Shown one piece after another: positions 1-12,870 of a stretch of 64,000 nt of DNA (positions are counted from its first letter, which is position 1; every line of letters begins with the position of its first letter). The position numbers and the translations under genes are program-made. The notes below the pieces were generated by a model, which saw nothing but the letters and a program-made list of their open reading frames with translations, did no database searches and was not told the DNA's origin. Source of the DNA: Rallus limicola (lineage: Eukaryota > Chordata > Aves > Gruiformes > Rallidae). The DNA lies in the NCBI GenBank assembly GCA_022605955.1, contig JAKCOZ010000640.1:39898-103897 (forward strand). The letters are read 5' to 3'.

Positions 1-198
1 TTGCCTGGAAAGAGGGAACATGCCTGGAACCTCCTACAGTGCTTTTCTCGGCCCTAGCAGACTGCAGTTCAAAACATGCTAAACGTCCAGCAATAACTCC
101 CAAAGTAAAGAAGCTAGGACTGAAAGGCATAGCTTGTCTGAAACCTCCTAACAGGACACACAAGCAGACCCTGTCACTTTGGCTCTCAGCCTTTTCCT
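1..198. repeat. Reference monomer 1 (type A, L allele, cagtg)
   Basis: This first complete copy is used as the coordinate frame. Landmarks by offset: 1-17 purine-rich stretch with weak resemblance to a CENP-B box; 16-25 gaacatgcct; 31-40 ctcctac(g/a)gt; 49-50 CpG of ctcggcc; 60-67 palindrome with a PstI site (gactgcagttc); 84-85 CpG of aaacgtcc; 119-120 M/L marker dinucleotide; 149-158 region carrying the t>a and a>t family markers; 170-198 pyrimidine-rich end. The phase was chosen only because the window starts there; the biological start of a monomer cannot be told from a tandem array. Confidence 0.9.
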
Positions 199-594
199 TT
201 GCCTGGAAAGAGGGAACATGCCTGGAACCTCCTACGGTGCTTTTCTCGGCCCTAGCAGACTGCAGTTCAAAACATGCTAAACGTCCAGCAATAACTCCCA
301 AAGTAAAGAAGCTAGGCATGAAAGGCATAGCTTGTCTGAAACCTCCTAACAGGACACACAAGCAGACCCTGTCACTTTGGCTCTCAGCCTTTTCCTTTGC
401 CTGGAAAGAGGGAACATGCCTGGAACCTCCTACGGTGCTTTTCTCGGCCCTAGCAGACTGCAGTTCAAAACATGCTAAACGTCCAGCAATAACTCCCAAA
501 GTAAAGAAGCTAGGACTGAAAGGCATAGCTTGTCTGAAACCTCCTAACAGGACACACAAGCAGACCCTGTCACTTTGGCTCTCAGCCTTTTCCT
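1..594. repeat. Three monomers preceding long-range unit I
   Basis: Monomers 1-3 are type A with marker alleles L, M, L. Unit I is defined from monomer 4, the first that matches unit II at +17,226 bp. The monomer before that junction in the second copy (monomer 90) is type Y with cctacggtg, whereas monomer 3 is type A, so the homology stops here. These monomers belong to an upstream block whose extent cannot be seen. Confidence 0.6.
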
Positions 595-2772
595 TTGCCT
601 GGAAAGAGGGAACATACCTGCTACCTCCTACAGTGCTTTTCTCGGCCCTAGCAGACTGCAGTTCAAAACATGCTAAACGTCCAGCAATAACTCCCAAAGT
701 AAAGAAGCTAGGCATGAAAGGCATAGCTTGTCTGAAACCTCCTAACAGGACTCACAAGCAGACCCTGTCACTTTGGCTCTCAGCCTTTTCCTTTGCCTGG
801 AAAGAGGGAACATGCCTGGAACCTCCTACGGTGCTTTTCTCGGCCCTAGCAGACTGCAGTTCAAAACATGCTAAACGTCCAGCAATAACTCCCAAAGTAA
901 AGAAGCTAGGCATGAAAGGCATAGCTTGTCTGAAACCTCCTAACAGGACTCACAAGCAGACCCTGTCACTTTGGCTCTCAGCCTTTTCCTTTGCCTGGAA
1001 AGAGGGAACATGCCTGGAACCTCCTACGGTGCTTTTCTCGGCCCTAGCAGACTGCAGTTCAAAACATGCTAAACGTCCAGCAATAACTCCCAAAGTAAAG
1101 AAGCTAGGCATGAAAGGCATAGCTTGTCTGAAACCTCCTAACAGGACACACAAGCAGACCCTGTCACTTTGGCTCTCAGCCTTTTCCTTTGCCTGGAAAG
1201 AGGGAACATACCTGCTACCTCCTACAGTGCTTTTCTCGGCCCTAGCAGACTGCAGTTCAAAACATGCTAAACGTCCAGCAATAACTCCCAAAGTAAAGAA
1301 GCTAGGCATGAAAGGCATAGCTTGTCTGAAACCTCCTAACAGGACACACAAGCAGACCCTGTCACTTTGGCTCTCAGCCTTTTCCTTTGCCTGGAAAGAG
1401 GGAACATGCCTGGAACCTCCTACGGTGCTTTTCTCGGCCCTAGCAGACTGCAGTTCAAAACATGCTAAACGTCCAGCAATAACTCCCAAAGTAAAGAAGC
1501 TAGGCATGAAAGGCATAGCTTGTCTGAAACCTCCTAACAGGACACACAAGCAGACCCTGTCACTTTGGCTCTCAGCCTTTTCCTTTGCCTGGAAAGAGGG
1601 AACATGCCTGGAACTTCCTACGGTGCTTTTCTCGGCCCTAGCAGACTGCAGTTCAAAACATGCTAAACGTCCAGCAATAACTCCCAAAGTAAAGAAGCTA
1701 GGCATGAAAGGCATAGCTTGTCTGAAACCTCCTAACAGGACACACAAGCAGACCCTGTCACTTTGGCTCTCAGCCTTTTCCTTTGCCTGGAAAGAGGGAA
1801 CATGCCTGGAACCTCCTACGGTGCTTTTCTCGGCCCTAGCAGACTGCAGTTCAAAACATGCTAAACGTCCAGCAATAACTCCCAAAGTAAAGAAGCTAGG
1901 ACTGAAAGGCATAGCTTGTCTGAAACCTCCTAACAGGACACACAAGCAGACCCTGTCACTTTGGCTCTCAGCCTTTTCCTTTGCCTGGAAAGAGGGAACA
2001 TGCCTGGAACCTCCTACGGTGCTTTTCTCGGCCCTAGCAGACTGCAGTTCAAAACATGCTAAACGTCCAGCAATAACTCCCAAAGTAAAGAAGCTAGGCA
2101 TGAAAGGCATAGCTTGTCTGAAACCTCCTAACAGGACACACAAGCAGACTCTGTCACTTTGGCTCTCAGCCTTTTCCTTTGCCTGGAAAGAGGGAACATG
2201 CCTGGAACCTCCTACAGTGCTTTTCTCGGCCCTAGCAGACTGCAGTTCAAAACATGCTAAACGTCCAGCAATAACTCCCAAAGTAAAGAAGCTAGGACTG
2301 AAAGGCATAGCTTGTCTGAAACCTCCTAACAGGACACACAAGCAGACCCTGTCACTTTGGCTCTCAGCCTTTTCCTTTGCCTGGAAAGAGGGAACATGCC
2401 TGGAACCTCCTACGGTGCTTTTCTCGGCCCTAGCAGACTGCAGTTCAAAACATGCTAAACGTCCAGCAATAACTCCCAAAGTAAAGAAGCTAGGACTGAA
2501 AGGCATAGCTTGTCTGAAACCTCCTAACAGGACACACAAGCAGACCCTGTCACTTTGGCTCTCAGCCTTTTCCTTTGCCTGGAAAGAGGGAACATGCCTG
2601 GAACCTCCTACGGTGCTTTTCTCGGCCCTAGCAGACTGCAGTTCAAAACATGCTAAACGTCCAGCAATAACTCCCAAAGTAAAGAAGCTAGGCATGAAAG
2701 GCATAGCTTGTCTGAAACCTCCTAACAGGACACACAAGCAGACCCTGTCACTTTGGCTCTCAGCCTTTTCCT
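595..2772. repeat. 11-mer higher-order repeat, copy 1 in unit I
   Basis: Monomers 4-14 follow the order Y, A, A, Y, A, D, A, A, A, A, A with marker alleles M M M M M M L M L L M. The first two carry actcac (752, 950). The same order starts again 2,178 bp later, 11 x 198. This is the clearest mid-scale higher-order repeat in the left half of the window. Confidence 0.8.
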
Positions 2773-4158
2773 TTGCCTGGAAAGAGGGAACATACCTGCT
2801 ACCTCCTACAGTGCTTTTCTCGGCCCTAGCAGACTGCAGTTCAAAACATGCTAAACGTCCAGCAATAACTCCCAAAGTAAAGAAGCTAGGCATGAAAGGC
2901 ATAGCTTGTCTGAAACCTCCTAACAGGACTCACAAGCAGACCCTGTCACTTTGGCTCTCAGCCTTTTCCTTTGCCTGGAAAGAGGGAACATGCCTGGAAC
3001 CTCCTACGGTGCTTTTCTCGGCCCTAGCAGACTGCAGTTCAAAACATGCTAAACGTCCAGCAATAACTCCCAAAGTAAAGAAGCTAGGCATGAAAGGCAT
3101 AGCTTGTCTGAAACCTCCTAACAGGACTCACAAGCAGACCCTGTCACTTTGGCTCTCAGCCTTTTCCTTTGCCTGGAAAGAGGGAACATGCCTGGAACCT
3201 CCTACGGTGCTTTTCTCGGCCCTAGCAGACTGCAGTTCAAAACATGCTAAACGTCCAGCAATAACTCCCAAAGTAAAGAAGCTAGGCATGAAAGGCATAG
3301 CTTGTCTGAAACCTCCTAACAGGACACACAAGCAGACCCTGTCACTTTGGCTCTCAGCCTTTTCCTTTGCCTGGAAAGAGGGAACATACCTGCTACCTCC
3401 TACAGTGCTTTTCTCGGCCCTAGCAGACTGCAGTTCAAAACATGCTAAACGTCCAGCAATAACTCCCAAAGTAAAGAAGCTAGGCATGAAAGGCATAGCT
3501 TGTCTGAAACCTCCTAACAGGACACACAAGCAGACCCTGTCACTTTGGCTCTCAGCCTTTTCCTTTGCCTGGAAAGAGGGAACATGCCTGGAACCTCCTA
3601 CGGTGCTTTTCTCGGCCCTAGCAGACTGCAGTTCAAAACATGCTAAACGTCCAGCAATAACTCCCAAAGTAAAGAAGCTAGGCATGAAAGGCATAGCTTG
3701 TCTGAAACCTCCTAACAGGACACACAAGCAGACCCTGTCACTTTGGCTCTCAGCCTTTTCCTTTGCCTGGAAAGAGGGAACATGCCTGGAACTTCCTACG
3801 GTGCTTTTCTCGGCCCTAGCAGACTGCAGTTCAAAACATGCTAAACGTCCAGCAATAACTCCCAAAGTAAAGAAGCTAGGCATGAAAGGCATAGCTTGTC
3901 TGAAACCTCCTAACAGGACACACAAGCAGACCCTGTCACTTTGGCTCTCAGCCTTTTCCTTTGCCTGGAAAGAGGGAACATGCCTGGAACCTCCTACGGT
4001 GCTTTTCTCGGCCCTAGCAGACTGCAGTTCAAAACATGCTAAACGTCCAGCAATAACTCCCAAAGTAAAGAAGCTAGGACTGAAAGGCATAGCTTGTCTG
4101 AAACCTCCTAACAGGACACACAAGCAGACCCTGTCACTTTGGCTCTCAGCCTTTTCCT
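2773..4158. repeat. 11-mer higher-order repeat, truncated copy 2 in unit I
   Basis: Monomers 15-21 repeat the first seven types of the 11-mer (Y A A Y A D A), with actcac at 2930 and 3128 and gaacttcct at 3793. Monomer 22 then has a private aaacgcatag change and monomer 23 is type Y, breaking the pattern. Confidence 0.75.
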
Positions 4159-5742
4159 TTGCCTGGAAAGAGGGAACATGCCTGGAACCTCCTACGGTGC
4201 TTTTCTCGGCCCTAGCAGACTGCAGTTCAAAACATGCTAAACGTCCAGCAATAACTCCCAAAGTAAAGAAGCTAGGCATGAAACGCATAGCTTGTCTGAA
4301 ACCTCCTAACAGGACACACAAGCAGACCCTGTCACTTTGGCTCTCAGCCTTTTCCTTTGCCTGGAAAGAGGGAACATACCTGCTACCTCCTACAGTGCTT
4401 TTCTCGGCCCTAGCAGACTGCAGTTCAAAACATGCTAAACGTCCAGCAATAACTCCCAAAGTAAAGAAGCTAGGCATGAAAGGCATAGCTTGTCTGAAAC
4501 CTCCTAACAGGACACACAAGCAGACCCTGTCACTTTGGCTCTCAGCCTTTTCCTTTGCCTGGAAAGAGGGAACATGCCTGGAACCTCCTACGGTGCTTTT
4601 CTCGGCCCTAGCAGACTGCAGTTCAAAACATGCTAAACGTCCAGCAATAACTCCCAAAGTAAAGAAGCTAGGACTGAAAGGCATAGCTTGTCTGAAACCT
4701 CCTAACAGGACACACAAGCAGACCCTGTCACTTTGGCTCTCAGCCTTTTCCTTTGCCTGGAAAGAGGGAACATGCCTGGAACCTCCTACGGTGCTTTTCT
4801 CGGCCCTAGCAGACTGCAGTTCAAAACATGCTAAACGTCCAGCAATAACTCCCAAAGTAAAGAAGCTAGGCATGAAAGGCATAGCTTGTCTGAAACCTCC
4901 TAACAGGACACACAAGCAGACCCTGTCACTTTGGCTCTCAGCCTTTTCCTTTGCCTGGAAAGAGGGAACATGCCTGGAATCTCCTACGGTGCTTTTCTCG
5001 GCCCTAGCAGACTGCAGTTCAAAACATGCTAAACGTCCAGCAATAACTCCCAAAGTAAAGAAGCTAGGACTGAAAGGCATAGCTTGTCTGAAACCTCCTA
5101 ACAGGACACACAAGCAGACCCTGTCACTTTGGCTCTCAGCCTTTTCCTTTGCCTGGAAAGAGGGAACATGCCTGGAACCTCCTACGGTGCTTTTCTCGGC
5201 CCTAGCAGACTGCAGTTCAAAACATGCTAAACGTCCAGCAATAACTCCCAAAGTAAAGAAGCTAGGACTGAAAGGCATAGCTTGTCTGAAACCTCCTAAC
5301 AGGACACACAAGCAGACCCTGTCACTTTGGCTCTCAGCCTTTTCCTTTGCCTGGAAAGAGGGAACATGCCTGGAACCTCCTACGGTGCTTTTCTCGGCCC
5401 TAGCAGACTGCAGTTCAAAACATGCTAAACGTCCAGCAATAACTCCCAAAGTAAAGAAGCTAGGCATGAAAGGCATAGCTTGTCTGAAACCTCCTAACAG
5501 GACACACAAGCAGACCCTGTTACTTTGGCTCTCAGCCTTTTCCTTTGCCTGGAAAGAGGGAACATGCCTGGAACCTCCTACGGTGCTTTTCTCGGCCCTA
5601 GCAGACTGCAGTTCAAAACATGCTAAACGTCCAGCAATAACTCCCAAAGTAAAGAAGCTAGGCATGAAAGGCATAGCTTGTCTGAAACCTCCTAACAGGA
5701 CACACAAGCAGACCCTGTCACTTTGGCTCTCAGCCTTTTCCT

Positions 5743-6930
5743 TTGCCTGGAAAGAGGGAACATACCTGCTACCTCCTACAGTGCTTTTCTCGGCCCTAGC
5801 AGACTGCAGTTCAAAACATGCTAAACGTCCAGCAATAACTACCAAATTAAAGAAGCTAGGCATGAAAGGCATAGCTTGTCTGAAACCTCCTAACAGGACA
5901 CACAAGCAGACCCTGTCACTTTGGCTCTCAGCCTTTTCCTTTGCCTGGAAAGAGGGAACATGCCTGGAACCTCCTACGGTGCTTTTCTCGGCCCTAGCAG
6001 ACTGCAGTTCAAAACATGCTAAACGTCCAGCAATAACTCCCAAAGTAAAGAAGCTAGGACTGAAAGGCATAGCTTGTCTGAAACCTCCTAACAGGACACA
6101 CAAGCAGACCCTGTCACTTTGGCTCTCAGCCTTTTCCTTTGCCTGGAAAGAGGGAACATGCCTGGAACCTCCTACGGTGCTTTTCTCGGCCCTAGCAGAC
6201 TGCAGTTCAAAACATGCTAAACGTCCAGCAATAACTCCCAAAGTAAAGAAGCTAGGCATGAAAGGCATAGCTTGTCTGAAACCTCCTAACAGGACACACA
6301 AGCAGACCCTGTCACTTTGGCTCTCAGCCTTTTCCTTTGCCTGGAAAGAGGGAACATACCTGCTACCTCCTACAGTGCTTTTCTCGGCCCTAGCAGACTG
6401 CAGTTCAAAACATGCTAAACGTCCAGCAATAACTACCAAAGTAAAGAAGCTAGGCATGAAAGGCATAGCTTGTCTGAAACCTCCTAACAGGACACACAAG
6501 CAGACCCTGTCACTTTGGCTCTCAGCCTTTTCCTTTGCCTGGAAAGAGGGAACATGCCTGGAACCTCCTACGGTGCTTTTCTCGGCCCTAGCAGACTGCA
6601 GTTCAAAACATGCTAAACGTCCAGCAATAACTCCCAAAGTAAAGAAGCTAGGACTGAAAGGCATAGCTTGTCTGAAACCTCCTAACAGGACACACAAGCA
6701 GACCCTGTCACTTTGGCTCTCAGCCTTTTCCTTTGCCTGGAAAGAGGGAACATGCCTGGAACCTCCTACGGTGCTTTTCTCGGCCCTAGCAGACTGCAGT
6801 TCAAAACATGCTAAACGTCCAGCAATAACTCCCAAAGTAAAGAAGCTAGGACTGAAAGGCATAGCTTGTCTGAAACCTCCTAACAGGACACACAAGCAGA
6901 CCCTGTCACTTTGGCTCTCAGCCTTTTCCT
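5743..6930. repeat. 3-mer tandem duplication marked by aactaccaa, unit I
   Basis: Monomers 30-32 (Y, A-L, A-M) and 33-35 (Y, A-L, A-L) form two copies of a 594-bp unit. Both Y monomers carry aactaccaa (5841, 6435) in place of aactcccaa. The first also has a private G>T at 5847. Confidence 0.7.
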
Positions 6931-8118
6931 TTGCCTGGAAAGAGGGAACATGCCTGGAACCTCCTACGGTGCTTTTCTCGGCCCTAGCAGACTGCAGTTC
7001 AAAACATGCTAAACGTCCAGCAATAACTCCCAAAGTAAAGAAGCCAGGCATGAAAGGCATAGCTTGTCTGAAACCTCCTAACAGGACACACAAGCAGACC
7101 CTGTCACTTTGGCTCTCAGCCTTTTCCTTTGCCTGGAAAGAGGGAACATGCCTGGAACCTCCTACGGTGCTTTTCTCGGCCCTAGCAGACTGCAGTTCAA
7201 AACATGCTAAACGTCCAGCAATAACTCCCAAAGTAAAGAAGCCAGGCCTGAAAGGCATAGCTTGTCTGAAACCTCCTAACAGGACACACAAGCAGACCCT
7301 GTCACTTTGGCTCTCAGCCTTTTCCTTTGCCTGGAAAGAGGGAACATGCCTGGAACCTCCTACGGTGCTTTTCTCGGCCCTAGCAGACTGCAGTTCAAAA
7401 CATGCTAAACGTCCAGCAATAACTCCCAAAGTAAAGAAGCTAGGACTGAAAGGCATAGCTTGTCTGAAACCTCCTAACAGGACACACAAGCAGACCCTGT
7501 CACTTTGGCTCTCAGCCTTTTCCTTTGCCTGGAAAGAGGGAACATACCTGCTACCTCCTACAGTGCTTTTCTCGGCCCTAGCAGACTGCAGTTCAAAACA
7601 TGCTAAACGTCCAGCAATAACTCCCAAAGTAAAGAAGCTAGGCATGAAAGGCATAGCTTGTCTGAAACCTCCTAACAGGACACACAAGCAGACCCTGTCA
7701 CTTTGGCTCTCAGCCTTTTCCTTTGCCTGGAAAGAGGGAACATGCCTGGAACCTCCTACGGTGCTTTTCTCGGCCCTAGCAGACTGCAGTTCAAAACATG
7801 CTAAACGTCCAGCAATAACTCCCAAAGTAAAGAAGCTAGGCATGAAAGGCATAGCTTGTCTGAAACCTCCTAACAGGACACACAAGCAGACCCTGTCACT
7901 TTGGCTCTCAGCCTTTTCCTTTGCCTGGAAAGAGGGAACATGCCTGGAACTTCCTACGGTGCTTTTCTCGGCCCTAGCAGACTGCAGTTCAAAACATGCT
8001 AAACGTCCAGCAATAACTCCCAAAGTAAAGAAGCTAGGCATGAAAGGCATAGCTTGTCTGAAACCTCCTAACAGGACTCACAAGCAGACCCTGTCACTTT
8101 GGCTCTCAGCCTTTTCCT

Positions 8119-11100
8119 TTGCCTGGAAAGAGGGAACATGCCTGGAACCTCCTACGGTGCTTTTCTCGGCCCTAGCAGACTGCAGTTCAAAACATGCTAA
8201 ACGTCCAGCAATAACTCCCAAAGTAAAGAAGCTAGGCATGAAAGGCATAGCTTGTCTGAAACCTCCTAACAGGACTCACAAGCAGACCCTGTCACTTTGG
8301 CTCTCAGCCTTTTCCTTTGCCTGGAAAGAGGGAACATGCCTGGAACCTCCTACGGTGCTTTTCTCGGCCCTAGCAGACTGCAGTTCAAAACATGCTAAAC
8401 GTCCAGCAATAACTCCCAAAGTAAAGAAGCTAGGCATGAAAGGCATAGCTTGTCTGAAACCTCCTAACAGGACACACAAGCAGACCCTGTCACTTTGGCT
8501 CTCAGCCTTTTCCTTTGCCTGGAAAGAGGGAACATGCCTGGAACCTCCTACGGTGCTTTTCTCGGCCCTAGCAGACTGCAGTTCAAAACATGCTAAACGT
8601 CCAGCAATAACTCCCAAAGTAAAGAAGCTAGGCATGAAAGGCATAGCTTGTCTGAAACCTTCTTACAGGACACACAAGCAGACCCTGTCACTTTGGCTCT
8701 CAGCCTTTTCCTTTGCCTGGAAAGAGGGAACATACCTGCTACCTCCTACAGTGCTTTTCTCGGCCCTAGCAGACTGCAGTTCAAAACATGCTAAACGTCC
8801 AGCAATAACTCCCAAAGTAAAGAAGCTAGGCATGAAAGGCATAGCTTGTCTGAAACCTCCTAACAGGACACACAAGCAGACCCTGTCACTTTGGCTCTCA
8901 GCCTTTTCCTTTGCCTGGAAAGAGGGAACATGCCTGGAACTTCCTACGGTGCTTTTCTCGGCCCTAGCAGACTGCAGTTCAAAACATTCTAAACGTCCAG
9001 CAATAACTCCCAAAGTAAAGAAGCTAGGCATGAAAGGCATAGCTTGTCTGAAACCTCCTAACAGGACTCACAAGCAGACCCTGTCACTTTGGCTCTCAGC
9101 CTTTTCCTTTGCCTGGAAAGAGGGAACATGCCTGGAACCTCCTACGGTGCTTTTCTCGGCCCTAGCAGACTGCAGTTCAAAACATGCTAAACGTCCAGCA
9201 ATAACTCCCAAAGTAAAGAAGCTAGGCATGAAAGGCATAGCTTGTCTGAAACCTCCTAACAGGACACACAAGCAGACCCTGTCACTTTGGCTCTCAGCCT
9301 TTTCCTTTGCCTGGAAAGAGGGAACATGCCTGGAACCTCCTACGGTGCTTTTCTCGGCCCTAGCAGACTGCAGTTCAAAACATGCTAAACGTCCAGCAAT
9401 AACTCCCAAAGTAAAGAAGCTAGGCCTGAAAGGCATAGCTTGTCTGAAACCTCCTAACAGGACACACAAGCAGACCCTGTCACTTTGGCTCTCAGCCTTT
9501 TCCTTTGCCTGGAAAGAGGGAACATGCCTGGAACCTCCTACGGTGCTTTTCTCGGCCCTAGCAGACTGCAGTTCAAAACATGCTAAACGTCCAGCAATAA
9601 CTCCCAAAGTAAAGAAGCTAGGCATGAAAGGCATAGCTTGTCTGAAACCTCCTAACAGGACACACAAGCAGACCCTGTCACTTTGGCTCTCAGCCTTTTC
9701 CTTTGCCTGGAAAGAGGGAACATGCCTGGAACCTCCTACGGTGCTTTTCTCGGCCCTAGCAGACTGCAGTTCAAAACATGCTAAACGTCCAGCAATAACT
9801 CCCAAAGTAAAGAAGCTAGGCATGAAAGGCATAGCTTGTCTGAAACCTCCTAACAGGACTCACAAGCAGACCCTGTCACTTTGGCTCTCAGCCTTTTCCT
9901 TTGCCTGGAAAGAGGGAACATGCCTGGAACCTCCTACGGTGCTTTTCTCGGCCCTAGCAGACTGCAGTTCAAAACATGCTAAACGTCCAGCAATAACTCC
10001 CAAAGTAAAGAAGCTACGCATGAAAGGCATAGCTTGTCTGAAACCTCCTAACAGGACTCACAAGCAGACCCTGTCACTTTGGCTCTCAGCCTTTTCCTTT
10101 GCCTGGAAAGAGGGAACATGCCTGGAACCTCCTACGGTGCTTTTCTCGGCCCTAGCAGACTGCAGTTCAAAACATGCTAAACGTCCAGCAATAACTCCCA
10201 AAGTAAAGAAGCTAGGACTGAAAGGCATAGCTTGTCTGAAACCTCCTAACAGGACACACAAGCAGACCCTGTCACTTTGGCTCTCAGCCTTTTCCTTTGC
10301 CTGGAAAGAGGGAACATGCCTGGAACCTCCTACGGTGCTTTTCTCGGCCCTAGCAGACTGCAGTTCAAAACATGCTAAACGTCCAGCAATAACTCCCAAA
10401 GTAAAGAAGCTAGGACTGAAAGGCATAGCTTGTCTGAAACCTCCTAACAGGACACACAAGCAGACCCTGTCACTTTGGCTCTCAGCCTTTTCCTTTGCCT
10501 GGAAAGAGGGAACATGCCTGGAACCTCCTACGGTGCTTTTCTCGGCCCTAGCAGACTGCAGTTCAAAACATGCTAAACGTCCAGCAATAACTCCCAAAGT
10601 AAAGAAGCCAGGCATGAAAGGCATAGCTTGTCTGAAACCTCCTAACAGGACACACAAGCAGACCCTGTCACTTTGGCTCTCAGCCTTTTCCTTTGCCTGG
10701 AAAGAGGGAACATGCCTGGAACCTCCTACGGTGCTTTTCTCGGCCCTAGCAGACTGCAGTTCAAAACATGCTAAACGTCCAGCAATAACTCCCAAAGTAA
10801 AGAAGCTAGGCATGAAAGGCATAGCTTGTCTGAAACCTCCTAACAGGACACACAAGCAGACCCTGTCACTTTGGCTCTCAGCCTTTTCCTTTGCCTGGAA
10901 AGAGGGAACATGCCTGGAACCTCCTACGGTGCTTTTCTCGGCCCTAGCAGACTGCAGTTCAAAACATGCTAAACGTCCAGCAATAACTCCCAAAGTAAAG
11001 AAGCTAGGACTGAAAGGCATAGCTTGTCTGAAACCTCCTAACAGGACTCACAAGCAGACCCTGTCACTTTGGCTCTCAGCCTTTTCCTTTGCCTGGAAAG

Positions 11101-11880
11101 AGGGAACATGCCTGGAACCTCCTACGGTGCTTTTCTCGGCCCTAGCAGACTGCAGTTCAAAACATGCTAAACGTCCAGCAATAACTCCCAAAGTAAAGAA
11201 GCTAGGCATGAAAGGCATAGCTTGTCTGAAACCTCCTAACAGGACACACAAGCAGACCCTGTCACTTTGGCTCTCAGCCTTTTCCTTTGCCTGGAAAGAG
11301 GGAACATGCCTGGAACCTCCTACGGTGCTTTTCTCGGCCCTAGCAGACTGCAGTTCAAAACATGCTAAACGTCCAGCAATAACTCCCAAAGTAAAGAAGC
11401 CAGGCATGAAAGGCATAGCTTGTCTGAAACCTCCTAACAGGACACACAAGCAGACCCTGTCACTTTGGCTCTCAGCCTTTTCCTTTGCCTGGAAAGAGGG
11501 AACATGCCTGGAACCTCCTACGGTGCTTTTCTCGGCCCTAGCAGACTGCAGTTCAAAACATGCTAAACGTCCAGCAATAACTCCCAAAGTAAAGAAGCTA
11601 GGCATGAAAGGCATAGCTTGTCTGAAACCTCCTAACAGGACACACAAGCAGACCCTGTCACTTTGGCTCTCAGCCTTTTCCTTTGCCTGGAAAGAGGGAA
11701 CATGCCTGGAACTTCCTACGGTGCTTTTCTCGGCCCTAGCAGACTGCAGTTCAAAACATGCTAAACGTCCAGCAATAACTCCCAAAGTAAAGAAGCTAGG
11801 CATGAAAGGCATAGCTTGTCTGAAACCTCCTAACAGGACTCACAAGCAGACCCTGTCACTTTGGCTCTCAGCCTTTTCCT
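8119..11880. repeat. Segment dense in rare markers, unit I
   Basis: Monomers 42-60 carry a chain of rare substitutions: actcac at 8276, 9068, 9860, 10058, 11048 and 11840; a double change giving accttcttacag near 8660; cattctaaa at 8988; gctacgca at 10017; gccaggcatg in monomers 54 and 58. The whole chain recurs at +18,612 bp, which fixes the phase of units I and II unambiguously. Confidence 0.8.
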
Positions 11881-12870
11881 TTGCCTGGAAAGAGGGAACA
11901 TGCCTGGAACCTCCTACGGTGCTTTTCTCGGCCCTAGCAGACTGCAGTTCAAAACATGCTAAACGTCCAGCAATAACTCCCAAAGTAAAGAAGCTAGGCA
12001 TGAAAGGCATAGCTTGTCTGAAACCTCCTAACAGGACACACAAGCAGACCCTGTCACTTTGGCTCTCAGCCTTTTCCTTTGCCTGGAAAGAGGGAACATG
12101 CCTGGAACCTCCTACGGTGCTTTTCTCGGCCCTAGCAGACTGCAGTTCAAAACATGCTAAACGTCCAGCAATAACTCCCAAAGTAAAGAAGCTAGGCATG
12201 AAAGGCATAGCTTGTCTGAAACCTCCTAACAGGACACACAAGCAGACCCTGTCACTTTGGCTCTCAGCCTTTTCCTTTGCCTGGAAAGAGGGAACATGCC
12301 TGGAACCTCCTACGGTGCTTTTCTCGGCCCTAGCAGACTGCAGTTCAAAACATGCTAAACGTCCAGCAATAACTCCCAAAGTAAAGAAGCTAGGACTTAA
12401 AGGCATAGCTTGTCTGAAACCTCCTAACAGGACACACAAGCAGACCCTGTCACTTTGGCTCTCAGCCTTTTCCTTTGCCTGGAAAGAGGGAACATGCCTG
12501 GAACCTCCTACGGTGCTTTTCTCGGCCCTAGCAGACTGCAGTTCAAAACATGCTAAACGTCCAGCAATAACTCCCAAAGTAAAGAAGCTAGGCATGAAAG
12601 GCATAGCTTGTCTGAAACCTCCTAACAGGACACACAAGCAGACCCTGTCACTTTGGCTCTCAGCCTTTTCCTTTGCCTGGAAAGAGGGAACATGCCTGGA
12701 ACCTCCTACGGTGCTTTTCTCGGCCCTAGCAGACTGCAGTTCAAAACATGCTAAACGTCCAGCAATAACTCCCAAAGTAAAGAAGCTAGGACTGAAAGGC
12801 ATAGCTTGTCTGAAACCTCCTAACAGGACACACAAGCAGACCCTGTCACTTTGGCTCTCAGCCTTTTCCT

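Noticed and set aside
67..75. RNA polymerase III B-box-like gttcaaaac, suggesting a tRNA or SINE origin
   Set aside because: It fits GWTCRANNC, but the flanks (tgca/atgc) do not pair as a T-arm stem and no A box is found at a suitable distance upstream. Probably chance.
93..98. Polyadenylation-like aataac
   Set aside because: It is not the canonical AATAAA or ATTAAA, and no downstream GU-rich element or gene precedes it.
105..189. Possible cryptic splice pair (caaa|gtaaag and ggctctcag) giving an intron of about 85 nt in each monomer
   Set aside because: Both sites are weak and common by chance, and nothing indicates transcription or exon structure.
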